From Pigmentiphaga sp. NML030171 (lineage in GTDB: Bacteria; Pseudomonadota; Gammaproteobacteria; Burkholderiales; Burkholderiaceae_B), in contig NZ_NINX01000039.1 of assembly GCF_002188635.1 (NCBI RefSeq), positions 124,001 through 188,000 on the forward strand: a stretch of DNA of 64,000 nucleotides, in the 5' to 3' direction. The notes beneath the pieces were generated by a model. That model searched no databases and had not been told where the DNA came from. It saw nothing but the letters and a program-made list of their open reading frames with translations. Numbering within the stretch: the first letter of the stretch is position 1; the number at the start of each line of letters is the position of its first letter. Position numbers and translations under genes: made by a program. Of the stretch, positions 20,069-29,166 are shown one piece after another.

Positions 20069-21310
20069 ATGTTTCGTTTTCGCAAACGCGCGCTGGCGGT
20101 CACGCTGGGCGTTGCCGTGCTTGGCGTTGCCGGGGGCATCGCCGTGCAGAGGATGCCGGCCCTGGCCGGCCAGGAAGAAGCCCCCGCCGCGCCGGCCCCG
20201 GCGGCTGCCGTGGACGTGGCCGAGGTCGTCAGCCGCACCATCACGGACTGGCGCGGCTATTCAGGCCGGCTGGAGGCGGTCGACCGCGTCGAGATCCGGC
20301 CCCTGGTGTCCGGAACGCTGACCGCGGTGCACTTCCAGGACGGCGCCCTGGTCAGGAAAGGCGACGTGCTGTTCACCATCGATCCGCGTCCCTATGCGGC
20401 CGAGGTCGCCCGGGTCCAGGGCCAGCTTGCCGCGGCCGAGGCCCGCGACGCCTACGCGGCCTCCGAACTGGCGCGCGGCCAGCGGTTGTTGTCGGACAAC
20501 GCGATCGCCAAACGCGATTTCGAGGAGAAGCAGAACGCCGCGCGCGAGGCGGCCGCGAACCTGCAGGCCGCCCGGGCCGCCCTGGAGGCGGCTCGCCTGA
20601 ACCTGGAATACACGCGCATCACGGCGCCGGTCACCGGCCGCATCTCGCGCGCGCAGGTGACGGTGGGCAACGTGGTCGCCGCCGGCGCGGCGTCGGCTCC
20701 GCTGACCACGCTGGTTTCGACGGCGCGCATGTACGCGGCCTTCGACGTGGACGAGCCTACCTACCTGAAGATGGCGCAGGCCAGCCGCGCCGGCTCGGGC
20801 GCCATCCCGGTCTACCTGGGCCTGGCCAACGAGGAGGGCCATCCCCGCAAGGGCACGGTCAGCTTCATCGACAACCGCCTGGACGTGGCTTCGGGCACCA
20901 TCCGTGTGCGCGCGGTGTTCGATAACCCGGACGGACAACTGATCCCGGGGCTGTATGCGCGCGTGCAACTGGGGGGCGGCAAGCCGCGCGACGCGCTGCT
21001 GATCGACGAGCGCGCAGTGGGCACCGACCAGGACAAGCGTTTCGTGCTGGTGCTGGACGAGGGCAATCGCGCCCGCTATCGCGAGGTGCGGCTGGGTAGC
21101 GCCAGCGGCGGCCTGCGAGTGGTCGACGCCGGCCTGAAGGCGGGCGAGCGCATCGTGGTGAACGGTTTGCAACGCGTGCGGCCGGGCGAGCCCGTGACGC
21201 CGCGCGAAGTGCCCATGGCGGGGCAGCCGGGCCGGTTCGCGGGCGATGGTCCGCCGGCCGACGGCGGACCGTCCGGCACGCCTGCCGCGCGCCAGCCCAG
21301 GCAGGTCTGA
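20069..21310 (+). CDS. RND efflux periplasmic adaptor (MexE-like)
   Basis: A 413-residue membrane-fusion protein. A signal/anchor segment covers about 8-32; lipoyl domain halves flank a coiled-coil hairpin (about 115-185), with RLNLEYTRITAPVTGRISR marking the second half, then beta-barrel and membrane-proximal domains. There is no lipobox cysteine, so unlike MexA it is held by the N-terminal helix or is soluble. The C-terminal 40 residues are Gly/Pro-rich. It is the first gene of the adaptor-permease-channel operon, 17 bases before the permease. MexE/BpeE-like pumps export chloramphenicol, quinolones and trimethoprim, but the substrates here are not known. Confidence 0.92.
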   Translation: MFRFRKRALAVTLGVAVLGVAGGIAVQRMPALAGQEEAPAAPAPAAAVDVAEVVSRTITDWRGYSGRLEAVDRVEIRPLVSGTLTAVHFQDGALVRKGDVLFTIDPRPYAAEVARVQGQLAAAEARDAYAASELARGQRLLSDNAIAKRDFEEKQNAAREAAANLQAARAALEAARLNLEYTRITAPVTGRISRAQVTVGNVVAAGAASAPLTTLVSTARMYAAFDVDEPTYLKMAQASRAGSGAIPVYLGLANEEGHPRKGTVSFIDNRLDVASGTIRVRAVFDNPDGQLIPGLYARVQLGGGKPRDALLIDERAVGTDQDKRFVLVLDEGNRARYREVRLGSASGGLRVVDAGLKAGERIVVNGLQRVRPGEPVTPREVPMAGQPGRFAGDGPPADGGPSGTPAARQPRQV

Positions 21311-21327
21311 GGCGGCCGGACACGATC

Positions 21328-24300
21328 ATGAATATTTCCAAGTTCTTCATCGACCGGCCCATCTTCGCGGGCGTGCTGTCGGTCCTGATCCTGCTGGCGG
21401 GTGCGCTGGCGATGTTCCAGCTGCCCATCTCGGAGTATCCGGAAGTCGTCCCGCCCTCGGTCGTGGTGCGCGCGCAGTATCCCGGCGCCAACCCCAAGGT
21501 GATCGCCGAGACGGTGGCTTCGCCGCTGGAGGAATCCATCAACGGCGTCGAGGACATGCTGTACATGCAGTCCCAGGCCAACAGCGACGGCAACCTGGCC
21601 GTTACCGTCACCTTCCGCCTGGGCATGGACCCGGACAAGGCGCAGCAACTGGTGCAGAACCGGGTGTCGCAAGCCTTGCCGCGCCTGCCCGAGGACGTGC
21701 AGCGGCTGGGCGTCACGACCATCAAGAGTTCGCCCACGCTGACGATGGTGACCCACCTGATCTCGCCGGATGACCGCTACGACATCACCTACCTGCGCAA
21801 CTACGCGCTGATCAACGTCAAGGACCGCCTGGCGCGCATACCGGGCGTGGGCGAGGTGCAGCTGTGGGGCGCCGGCAACTACTCGATGCGCGTCTGGCTG
21901 GATCCGCAGAAGGTCGCGCAGCGCGGGCTGACGGCCTCGGACGTGGTGGCGGCGATACGCGAGCAGAACGTGCAGGTCGCGGCCGGCGTGATCGGCGCCT
22001 CGCCCAGCGCGTCCGACGTGTCGCTGCAATTGTCGGTGAACACGCAAGGCCGCCTGCAGACCGAATCGGATTTCGCCAACATCGTGCTCAAGACCTCGCC
22101 CGACGGCGGCGTGACGCGCTTGTCGGACGTGGCGCGCATCGAACTGGCGGCGGCCGAGTACGGCCTGCGTTCGCTGCTGGACAACAAGCCGGCGGTGGCG
22201 CTGGCCATCATGCAGTCGCCGGGCGCCAACGCGCTGGCGGTGTCGGACCAGGTGAGGGCGGCCATGAAGGACATGGCCAAGGACTTCCCGCCCTCGGTGG
22301 ACTATCGCATCGTCTACGACCCGACGCAGTTCGTGCGCGCCAGCATCAAGGCGGTGGTGGTCACGCTGCTGGAGGCGGTGGCGCTGGTCGTGCTGGTGGT
22401 GATCGTGTTCCTGCAGACCTGGCGGGCCTCCATCATTCCGCTGCTGGCGGTGCCGGTCTCCATCATCGGGACGTTCTCGCTGATGCTGGGCTTCGGCTAT
22501 TCGATCAACGCGCTGTCGCTGTTCGGCATGGTGCTGGCGATAGGCATCGTGGTGGACGACGCCATCGTGGTGGTGGAGAACGTCGAGCGCAACATCGCGG
22601 CCGGGCTGACGCCGCGCGAGGCCACGTACCGCGCCATGCGAGAGGTCAGCGGTCCCATCATCGCCATCGCGCTGACGCTGGTCGCGGTATTCGTGCCGCT
22701 GGCTTTCATGACCGGGCTGAGCGGGCAGTTCTACAAGCAGTTCGCGATGACCATCGCCATCTCGACGGTGATCTCGGCCTTCAACTCGCTTACGCTGTCG
22801 CCGGCGCTGGCGGCCCTGCTGCTGAAGTCGCACGACGCCCGGCCCGATGGCCTGACGCGCGTGATGAACCGCCTGTTCGGCGGCTTCTTTCGCCGCTTCA
22901 ACGACATGTTCGGCCGGGCGTCCGATCGCTACGGCGCCGGGGTCACGGGCGTCATCTCGCGCAAGGCCATGGTCATGGGCGTGTACGGCGTGCTGCTGGC
23001 GCTGACGCTGGGCGTCTCGTCCATCGTGCCGGGGGGCTTCGTGCCCGCGCAGGACAAGCAATATCTGGTGGCCTTTGCGCAGTTGCCCAACGGCGCCTCG
23101 CTAGACCGCACCGAGGAAGTGATCCGGCGCATGTCCGACATCGCGCTCAAGCAACCCGGCGTGGAAAGCGCCATCGCGTTTCCCGGGCTGTCGATCAATG
23201 GCTTCACCAACAGCTCGAGCGCCGGCATCGTCTTCGTGTCCCTGAAGGACTTCCATGAGCGCAAGGGCAAGGAGGTCTCGGCCGAGGCGATCTCGAACGC
23301 ACTGAACCAGCAGTTCTCGGCCATCAAGGAGTCGTTCATCGCGGTGTTCCCGCCGCCGCCCGTCATGGGACTGGGCACGCTGGGAGGATTCAAGCTGCAG
23401 ATCGAGGACCGGGGCGCGCTGGGCTACGCCGAGCTGGACGCGGCGGCGCAGGCCTTCGTGGCGGCGGCGCAGAAGGCGCCGGAGCTCGGGCCGACGTTCA
23501 GCAGCTACCAGATCAACGTGCCGCAACTGGACGTGCAACTGGACCGGGTCAAGGCCAAGCAGCTGGGTGTCGCGGTCACGGATGTGTTCGACACCATGCA
23601 GATCTACCTGGGTTCGCTGTACGTGAACGACTTCAACCGTTTCGGGCGGGTGTACCAGGTTCGCGCGCAGGCCGATGCGCCGTTCCGTGCGCATCCGGAC
23701 GACATCCTGGCGCTGAAGACCCGCAACGCCGCCGGCGAGATGGTGCCGCTGTCGTCGCTGGTGGACGTGCGTCCGACCTTCGGACCGGAAATGGTGGTGC
23801 GCTACAACGGCTATACCGCCGCCGACATCAACGGCGGGCCGGCCCCGGGCTATTCCTCGGACCAGGCCCAGGCCGCCGCCGAACGCATCGCCGAGCAGGT
23901 CCTGCCGCGCGGCATGAAGCTGGCGTGGACGGACCTGACCTACCAGCAGATCCTGGCGGGCAACGCCGGCATCTGGGTGTTCCCGATCAGCGTGCTGCTG
24001 GTGTTCCTGGTGCTGGCGGCCCTGTACGAGAGCCTGACGCTGCCGCTGGCGGTGATCCTGATCGTGCCGATGAGCATCCTGGCCGCGCTCACGGGCGTCT
24101 GGCTGACACGGGGCGACAACAACATCTTCACCCAGATCGGCCTGATGGTGCTGGTCGGCCTGGCCTCGAAGAACGCCATCCTGATCGTCGAGTTCGCGCG
24201 CGAACTGGAACTGCAGGGCAGGTCGGTGGTCGAGGCGGCCATCGAGGCCAGCCGCCTGCGGCTGCGCCCCATCCTGATGACGTCCATCGCGTTCATCATG

Positions 24301-24519
24301 GGCGTGGTGCCGCTGGTGACCTCCACCGGCGCCGGTTCCGAGATGCGGCATGCCATGGGCGTGGCGGTGTTCTTCGGCATGCTGGGCGTGACCCTGTTCG
24401 GTTTGTTCCTGACGCCGGTCTTCTATGTACTGCTGAGGCTGGCCAGCGGTGCGCGCAAGCTGCACTCGGCCGCGCATCACGAGGCGCCCATCGTGGCGGC
24501 TCATCACGCGGGGCATTGA
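21328..24519 (+). CDS. RND efflux permease (MexF-like, HAE1 family)
   Basis: A 1063-residue drug:proton antiporter, the usual length for MexF. It opens with NISKFFIDRPIFAGVLSVLI, and has the 12-helix RND plan with two large periplasmic loops. The proton-relay aspartates occur in the helix 4 segment GIVVDDAIVVVENVERN. GLASKNAILIVEFARE and the SIAFIMGVVPLV helices in the second half are also diagnostic. Expected to form a trimer with the upstream adaptor and downstream channel. Codon use and spacing match its neighbours, so there is no sign of recent transfer. Confidence 0.95.
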   Translation: MNISKFFIDRPIFAGVLSVLILLAGALAMFQLPISEYPEVVPPSVVVRAQYPGANPKVIAETVASPLEESINGVEDMLYMQSQANSDGNLAVTVTFRLGMDPDKAQQLVQNRVSQALPRLPEDVQRLGVTTIKSSPTLTMVTHLISPDDRYDITYLRNYALINVKDRLARIPGVGEVQLWGAGNYSMRVWLDPQKVAQRGLTASDVVAAIREQNVQVAAGVIGASPSASDVSLQLSVNTQGRLQTESDFANIVLKTSPDGGVTRLSDVARIELAAAEYGLRSLLDNKPAVALAIMQSPGANALAVSDQVRAAMKDMAKDFPPSVDYRIVYDPTQFVRASIKAVVVTLLEAVALVVLVVIVFLQTWRASIIPLLAVPVSIIGTFSLMLGFGYSINALSLFGMVLAIGIVVDDAIVVVENVERNIAAGLTPREATYRAMREVSGPIIAIALTLVAVFVPLAFMTGLSGQFYKQFAMTIAISTVISAFNSLTLSPALAALLLKSHDARPDGLTRVMNRLFGGFFRRFNDMFGRASDRYGAGVTGVISRKAMVMGVYGVLLALTLGVSSIVPGGFVPAQDKQYLVAFAQLPNGASLDRTEEVIRRMSDIALKQPGVESAIAFPGLSINGFTNSSSAGIVFVSLKDFHERKGKEVSAEAISNALNQQFSAIKESFIAVFPPPPVMGLGTLGGFKLQIEDRGALGYAELDAAAQAFVAAAQKAPELGPTFSSYQINVPQLDVQLDRVKAKQLGVAVTDVFDTMQIYLGSLYVNDFNRFGRVYQVRAQADAPFRAHPDDILALKTRNAAGEMVPLSSLVDVRPTFGPEMVVRYNGYTAADINGGPAPGYSSDQAQAAAERIAEQVLPRGMKLAWTDLTYQQILAGNAGIWVFPISVLLVFLVLAALYESLTLPLAVILIVPMSILAALTGVWLTRGDNNIFTQIGLMVLVGLASKNAILIVEFARELELQGRSVVEAAIEASRLRLRPILMTSIAFIMGVVPLVTSTGAGSEMRHAMGVAVFFGMLGVTLFGLFLTPVFYVLLRLASGARKLHSAAHHEAPIVAAHHAGH

Positions 24520-24535
24520 TGTGAAAGAGAATCTG

Positions 24536-26011
24536 ATGAAAAGCGGTTTGCGAAGCGCGGCATTGACGGCCTTGCTCGTGCTGGCGGGTTGCGCGGTGGC
24601 GCCGGCCTACGATCCCCCGCGGCCCGAGGTGCCGGCATCGTTCAAGGAAGCGGCCGGCGGGAACTGGAAGGCCGCCCAGCCGGCCGAGGCTGCCCATCGC
24701 GGACGCTGGTGGGCGGTGTTCGGCGACCCGGTACTGGACCGGTTGCAGGAGCGAGCGGCGGACGCGAACCAGGATCTCAAGGCCGCCGTGGCGCGCCTGG
24801 CGCAGGCCAGGGCGCGGCTGGGCGAGGCCCGGGCCGACCTGTACCCCCGCGTCGACGCGGGCGCGGGCCCCACGAGGCAGCGGCCGTCGCCGGCTTCAAG
24901 GGGCCTGCCCGCCGAGGCGAACACGTCGCCGTCGACGCTGTGGCGAGCCCAGGCTTCCGTGGCCTACGAAGTGGATCTGTTCGGCCGGGTGGCGGCCGGG
25001 GTCGAGGCGGCGTCGGCCCAGGCCGAACAGGGCGAGGCCCTGCTGCGTTCGGTGCAACTGGCCGTGCAGGCCGACGTCGCGCAGGCCTATTTCCTGGTGC
25101 GGGAACTGGATGCGGGCCAGGAACTGTACGGCGGCACCGTGGCGCTGCGCGAGCGTACGCTGGCGCTGATCCAGCGCCGCTACGACGAAGGGGACATCAG
25201 CGAACTGGACCTGGCGCGGGCCCGCACGGAACTCGCATCGGCGCGGTCCGAGGCCCTGGATATCGCCCGCCAGCGGGCGACGGCCGAACATGCGCTGGCG
25301 ATCCTGCTGGGCGAGGCGCCGGCTTCCTTCAGCCTTCCCCCGAGTCCGCTGGCGAGGCTGGCCGTGTCCGTGCCGCCGGGCCTGCCATCCGATCTGCTGG
25401 AACGCCGGCCCGACATCGCCGCCGCCGAACGCGCCATGGCGGCCGCCAATGCCCGCGTCGGCGTCGCGCGCACGGCATTCTTCCCCAGGCTGGAGCTGAC
25501 CGGCGCGCTAGGCTACGAGTCCGCGCAACTGGGCGACCTGTTCAACTGGTCCAGCCGCACGTTCCTGCTCGGCCCCCTGGTGGGCACGATGCTGACCCTG
25601 CCCATCTTCGACGGCGGGCGGCGCGAGGCGGGGCTGCAGGCGGCGCGGGCGGCCTACGAGGAAGAGGCCGCCCGTTACCGCCAGACGGTGCTGGCGGCCT
25701 TCAAGGAGGTGGAGGACAACCTGGCCAACCTGCGCATCCTGGCCGACCAGTACCGGGCGCAGGACGAAGCGGTGGCATCCGCCGCGCGCGCGGCCCGGCT
25801 GTCGCAGATCCAGTACCGCGAAGGATCGGTGAGCTACCTGGACGTGATCGATGCCGATCGCAGCGTGCTCCAGCAGCGCCGTGTGGCCACCCGGCTGGAC
25901 GGGGAACTGGCTCGCTCCACGGTCAACCTGATCCGCGCGCTGGGCGGCGGCTGGGAAGGGCAGGCGCCGGCGCCCGCGGCGGCGCTGTTGCTTCCACGCC
26001 AGCCTTCGTAA
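24536..26011 (+). CDS. RND outer-membrane channel lipoprotein (OprN/NodT-like)
   Basis: A 491-residue outer-membrane factor with lipobox LAGC (Cys18), then VAPAYDPPRPEVPASF, and two OEP repeats. LLERRPDIAAAERAMAAANARVG and AFFPRLELTGALGYES are typical. The ATG at 24536 gives a compact lipoprotein signal; an in-frame GTG at 24521 would add five residues. It completes the tripartite pump encoded from 20069. It is the second NodT-like channel in the window, the other serving the FUSC operon. Confidence 0.92.
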   Translation: MKSGLRSAALTALLVLAGCAVAPAYDPPRPEVPASFKEAAGGNWKAAQPAEAAHRGRWWAVFGDPVLDRLQERAADANQDLKAAVARLAQARARLGEARADLYPRVDAGAGPTRQRPSPASRGLPAEANTSPSTLWRAQASVAYEVDLFGRVAAGVEAASAQAEQGEALLRSVQLAVQADVAQAYFLVRELDAGQELYGGTVALRERTLALIQRRYDEGDISELDLARARTELASARSEALDIARQRATAEHALAILLGEAPASFSLPPSPLARLAVSVPPGLPSDLLERRPDIAAAERAMAAANARVGVARTAFFPRLELTGALGYESAQLGDLFNWSSRTFLLGPLVGTMLTLPIFDGGRREAGLQAARAAYEEEAARYRQTVLAAFKEVEDNLANLRILADQYRAQDEAVASAARAARLSQIQYREGSVSYLDVIDADRSVLQQRRVATRLDGELARSTVNLIRALGGGWEGQAPAPAAALLLPRQPS

Positions 26012-26176
26012 CAAGCCGTGGCCGCGGCCTCGCAGTCTTGGGGGCTGCGGTCTTTGCTGTACGGAACGCTTACATAGTCAGGCGCCGTGCCCGTTGCGGA
26101 CAGACATGCCGAGCCTACACTGGATCGACGCGCAGGTCCCGCGCGCCGGGGCCTTTCCGCGCGAAAGGAGTCAGGC

Positions 26177-26632
26177 ATGAATACGAAATCCAAGCGTGGC
26201 ACCCTGGGACTGGCTGCGGTCGCCCTGGGCACCGTTCTGTTCACCTCGGCGCACGCCGCTTCCGCCGCCGACACCACCTACCAGGAGGAACTGGCTCGTT
26301 GCAACAGCGGCCAGTCGGGCCAGGACCGCGCGACATGCAGGCGGGAGGCCGGCGCTGCCTTGCAGGAAGCGCGGCGCGGCAATCTGCGCGGCGCCAGCGA
26401 TTCGGCCTACGAGCAGAACCGCACCCAGCGCTGCAACGCCTTGCCGGAAGCCGACCGCGCGGCCTGCATGGCGCGGGTGGACGGAAGAGGGACGGTCAGC
26501 GGGAGCGTGGAAGGCGGAGGCGTGCTGCGGGAGTACCGGGAAGTGGTGACACCCGCGCCCGGCTCCCCGGCCATGCCCTCGGGCTCGCCCGGCCCGGCGA
26601 TGCCAAGGCCCGACGGCCCGGGCATGCGCTGA
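26177..26632 (+). CDS. Small periplasmic protein with four cysteines, function unknown
   Basis: A 151-residue secreted protein. The signal peptide ends near SAHAASAA (residue 30). The mature part has two similar C-x(12-13)-C units, ELARCNSGQSGQDRATCRRE and TQRCNALPEADRAACMAR, each probably a helical hairpin closed by a disulfide, then a Pro/Gly/Ser-rich tail from about 125. It resembles small conserved hypothetical proteins of beta-proteobacteria that I cannot assign a function. The start follows AAAGGAG by six bases, which is decisive. It stands alone; 26012-26176 upstream holds no other gene. Confidence 0.75.
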   Translation: MNTKSKRGTLGLAAVALGTVLFTSAHAASAADTTYQEELARCNSGQSGQDRATCRREAGAALQEARRGNLRGASDSAYEQNRTQRCNALPEADRAACMARVDGRGTVSGSVEGGGVLREYREVVTPAPGSPAMPSGSPGPAMPRPDGPGMR

Positions 26633-26673
26633 CACCCTCCCGAAGCATTTCCCCTTGATCCGCCGCGGAATTC

Positions 26674-26720
26674 CCCGGAAAGTGGCGCTTTCCGGGCGTC
26701 GCGGCGCGCCCCGTTATAAA
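26674..26720 (+). promoter_or_regulatory. Inverted repeat and promoter before the response regulator operon
   Basis: A perfect 9-bp inverted repeat, CCCGGAAAG-TGGCG-CTTTCCGGG (26674-26696), is followed 18 bases later by TATAAA (26715-26720), a likely -10 box for the signalling operon. The repeat covers the place of the -35 region. It has no T-run, so an operator (perhaps for the response regulator itself) is more likely than a terminator of the preceding gene. Confidence 0.5.
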
Positions 26721-26755
26721 ATGCGCTGGCTTTACATCGATCTTTGGGGGGCCAG

Positions 26756-27478
26756 GTGCGCATCGCCATACTGGAAGACGATCCGGCACATGCCCGGATC
26801 ATAGAAAAGACGCTGCTGCAGGCGGGGCACGACTGCCATCTGTTCGAGGACGGCAGGGCGATGTTGCGCGACCTCCATCGCCAGAGCTACGACATGTTCG
26901 TGCTGGATTGGCACGTGCCGCACATCGAAGGCCCCGAGATCCTGGGGTGGATCCGCCGCAACCTGCCGCCGCAGCTGCCGGTGCTGTTCGTCACCAGCCG
27001 CGACGAAGAGCAGGACGTGGTCGACGGGCTTCAGGCGGGTGCCGACGACTACATGGCCAAGCCCATCCGGCCCATCGAACTGCAGGCCCGGGTGGCCGCG
27101 CTGCTGCGCCGGGCCTATCCCGAGGCTTCGCGCCCGAGCCAGCCGGGCTTCGGAGTCTATACCTTCGACCTGCACCGCCGGGAAGCGCGGATCAAGGGCG
27201 AGCCGGTCGAACTCAAGCCCAAGGAATACGAGCTGGCGCTGTACCTGTTCCGCAACCTGGGGCGGCTGCTGACGCACGAGCACCTGCTCGAGGAGCTGTG
27301 GGGCACGAGCGCCATCGACACGCGCACCGTCACCACGCACATGTCGCAACTGCGACGCAAGCTCGACCTGCGGCCGCACAACGGCGTGCGGCTGGTGCCG
27401 GTCTACGGGCTGGGCTACCGCTTCGAGATACTGGCCGACCCGCCGGCAACGAACGAATCCAACGACGACCCTCTATGA
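26756..27478 (+). CDS. OmpR-type response regulator
   Basis: A 240-residue two-domain response regulator. The receiver domain (about 1-118) has the acidic pocket LEDD, phospho-acceptor Asp51 in MFVLDWHVP and the Lys in MAKPIRP. An OmpR/PhoB winged helix follows (about 135-230; LKPKEYELALYLFRNLGRLLT, THMSQLRRKL, YGLGYRFE). GTG at 26756 is chosen as start because it gives MRIAILEDD and lies just after a G-rich ribosome-binding site; the frame is open four codons further up to a TTG. Its stop overlaps the next gene as ATGA. The partner kinase is encoded two genes downstream. Confidence 0.92.
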   Translation: MRIAILEDDPAHARIIEKTLLQAGHDCHLFEDGRAMLRDLHRQSYDMFVLDWHVPHIEGPEILGWIRRNLPPQLPVLFVTSRDEEQDVVDGLQAGADDYMAKPIRPIELQARVAALLRRAYPEASRPSQPGFGVYTFDLHRREARIKGEPVELKPKEYELALYLFRNLGRLLTHEHLLEELWGTSAIDTRTVTTHMSQLRRKLDLRPHNGVRLVPVYGLGYRFEILADPPATNESNDDPL

Positions 27479-29151
27479 AGAACCTACCCAGCATGGACGC
27501 CGGCATCCGGCTGTCCGCGTGGGCCATCGCCGCCGCTTGCGTGTTCGGCACGGCGCCGGCTCATGCCCAGCAGGCCGAGCCGGTGCGTCACCTGGTGCGC
27601 GACGGCGACACCTTGTATGACCTCGCCCAGGCCTACCTGGAAGACCCCGGCCAATGGCAGGCCCTGGCCCGCGAGAACGGCAATCCCAATCCGCTCAGGC
27701 TCAAGCCGGGTTCGGTCATCGTCGTGCCCGACGCGCTGCTGCGCAAGAAGCCCGGCGGCGCGCGCGTGGTCCACGTCTCGGGAGGCGTGCGCTATACGAC
27801 GCGCAGCGGCTCGACCGGCGCGCTGGAACGCGACATGCGGCTGATCGACGGCGATCGCCTGAGCACCGATGCCGGCGGCTTTGCCACGCTGGAGATGGCG
27901 GACGGCTCGGTGGTGCGCGTGGCGGGCGACTCCGAACTGCGCCTGGAACGCCTGAAGTACAGCCTGACGAAGAAGCGCGCCGACACCTCGCTGGTGCTGG
28001 ACAAGGGCCGTGTCGAATCGCGCGTCTCACCGCAGCGGCCCACGGGCAGCCGTTTCCAGGTCGACACGCCGCTGATGGCCGCCGGCGTGCGAGGTACCGA
28101 GTTCGGCGTCTCGATGCGCGAGGGCAGCTCGGCCACCAGCGACGTGCTGGAGGGAGAAGTCGAACTGCGCGTGGCGCGTTCGGGTTCGACCACGCGGGTC
28201 GCGGCGGGCCTGGGGGGCGCGGTCGCCACCGATGCGCCGACCGCCACGCTGTCGCCGTTGCTGGCGGCGCCGGACCTGTCCGGCGTCCAGGCATTGCAGC
28301 AGCGACTCATCATCGATCTGGCGTTTCCCGCGCTGGCCGGCGCGGCCTCGTACCGCGCCTTCATCTGGCCCGCCCATGCCGCCGAACAGGTGGTCAGCAA
28401 CCTCGTGACCGCCACGCCGCGCGTGCGCTTCGCCGGCCTCGACGACGGCGACTACGTGGTGCGGATCAATGGCGTCGACGCGCAGGGCATCGAGGGCCGC
28501 CCGGTCACCTGGCCGATCAAGCTCAAGGCCCGGCCCGAGCCGCCGGTCACCATCGCGCCGCCCGACGGTGGCGTGGTCGAGCAGACCGAGGCCGTGCTCC
28601 GCTGGACGGGCGCGGACGGCACCATCGGCTACCGCCTGCAGGTGTCGCGCGACCAGGCCTTCGCCAACCCCTTCGTCGACGAAAGCATGCTGTCCACGGA
28701 TTCCCACGCCGTGCGCGGGCTGGCCTCGGGCAACTACTTCTGGCGCGTGGGCAGTGTCGTCCAGGGCAAGGACGGCAGACCCGATGCCGGACCCTACAGC
28801 GATCCGCGCCGCTTCATGGTGCGCCTGCCCGTGGGCGGCAAGCTCGGCATGAGCCAGCAGGGCGACGAAGTCGTGCTGACCTGGGACGGCGAGGAAGGGC
28901 AGAACTACCTCGTCCAGGTCGCGCGCGACGCCGGCTTTGCCGGCATCGCCGCCGAGCGCCGCATCACGGAGCGCAAATGGGCGCTCGAGTCCTTGCCCGC
29001 CGGCGAGTATTTCGTCCGCATCCAGGCGACGGACAGCGACGGCTATGTGCGCGATTTCACGCGTCCGCAGCGCTTCCGCGTCAATCGCACGGTCCGCAGC
29101 GGGGACGGTGCGTTGCGATCGGGTGACGGCCAGGAAATCCAGCTTCCCTAG
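27475..29151 (+). CDS. Periplasmic LysM + FecR-domain protein, partner of a CHASE2 kinase
   Basis: A 558-residue secreted protein. A signal peptide ends APAHA-Q (residue 31). A LysM domain (about 36-84, LVRDGDTLYDLAQAYLEDP) can hold peptidoglycan. A FecR domain follows (about 100-215, with VRVAGDSELRLERL and TPLMAAGVRGTEFGV). The remaining 330 residues form beta-rich fibronectin-like repeats (for example around 355-440 and 450-545). The FecR domain lacks the cytoplasmic anti-sigma part and no sigma factor is encoded nearby, so it is not a classical FecR. It overlaps the response regulator gene by four bases and precedes the kinase by 15, a layout seen elsewhere for FecR/CHASE2 pairs. Role in signal reception is inferred from this context. 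Confidence 0.85.
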   Translation: MKNLPSMDAGIRLSAWAIAAACVFGTAPAHAQQAEPVRHLVRDGDTLYDLAQAYLEDPGQWQALARENGNPNPLRLKPGSVIVVPDALLRKKPGGARVVHVSGGVRYTTRSGSTGALERDMRLIDGDRLSTDAGGFATLEMADGSVVRVAGDSELRLERLKYSLTKKRADTSLVLDKGRVESRVSPQRPTGSRFQVDTPLMAAGVRGTEFGVSMREGSSATSDVLEGEVELRVARSGSTTRVAAGLGGAVATDAPTATLSPLLAAPDLSGVQALQQRLIIDLAFPALAGAASYRAFIWPAHAAEQVVSNLVTATPRVRFAGLDDGDYVVRINGVDAQGIEGRPVTWPIKLKARPEPPVTIAPPDGGVVEQTEAVLRWTGADGTIGYRLQVSRDQAFANPFVDESMLSTDSHAVRGLASGNYFWRVGSVVQGKDGRPDAGPYSDPRRFMVRLPVGGKLGMSQQGDEVVLTWDGEEGQNYLVQVARDAGFAGIAAERRITERKWALESLPAGEYFVRIQATDSDGYVRDFTRPQRFRVNRTVRSGDGALRSGDGQEIQLP

Positions 29152-29166
29152 GGCCTGTTCACGCGC

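Noticed and set aside
21076..23061. Long minus-strand open frame of 661 codons opposite the RND permease
   Set aside because: It is the antisense of a clear MexF-like gene, with Arg/Gln/His-rich low-complexity translation and no family motif; a GC-codon shadow.
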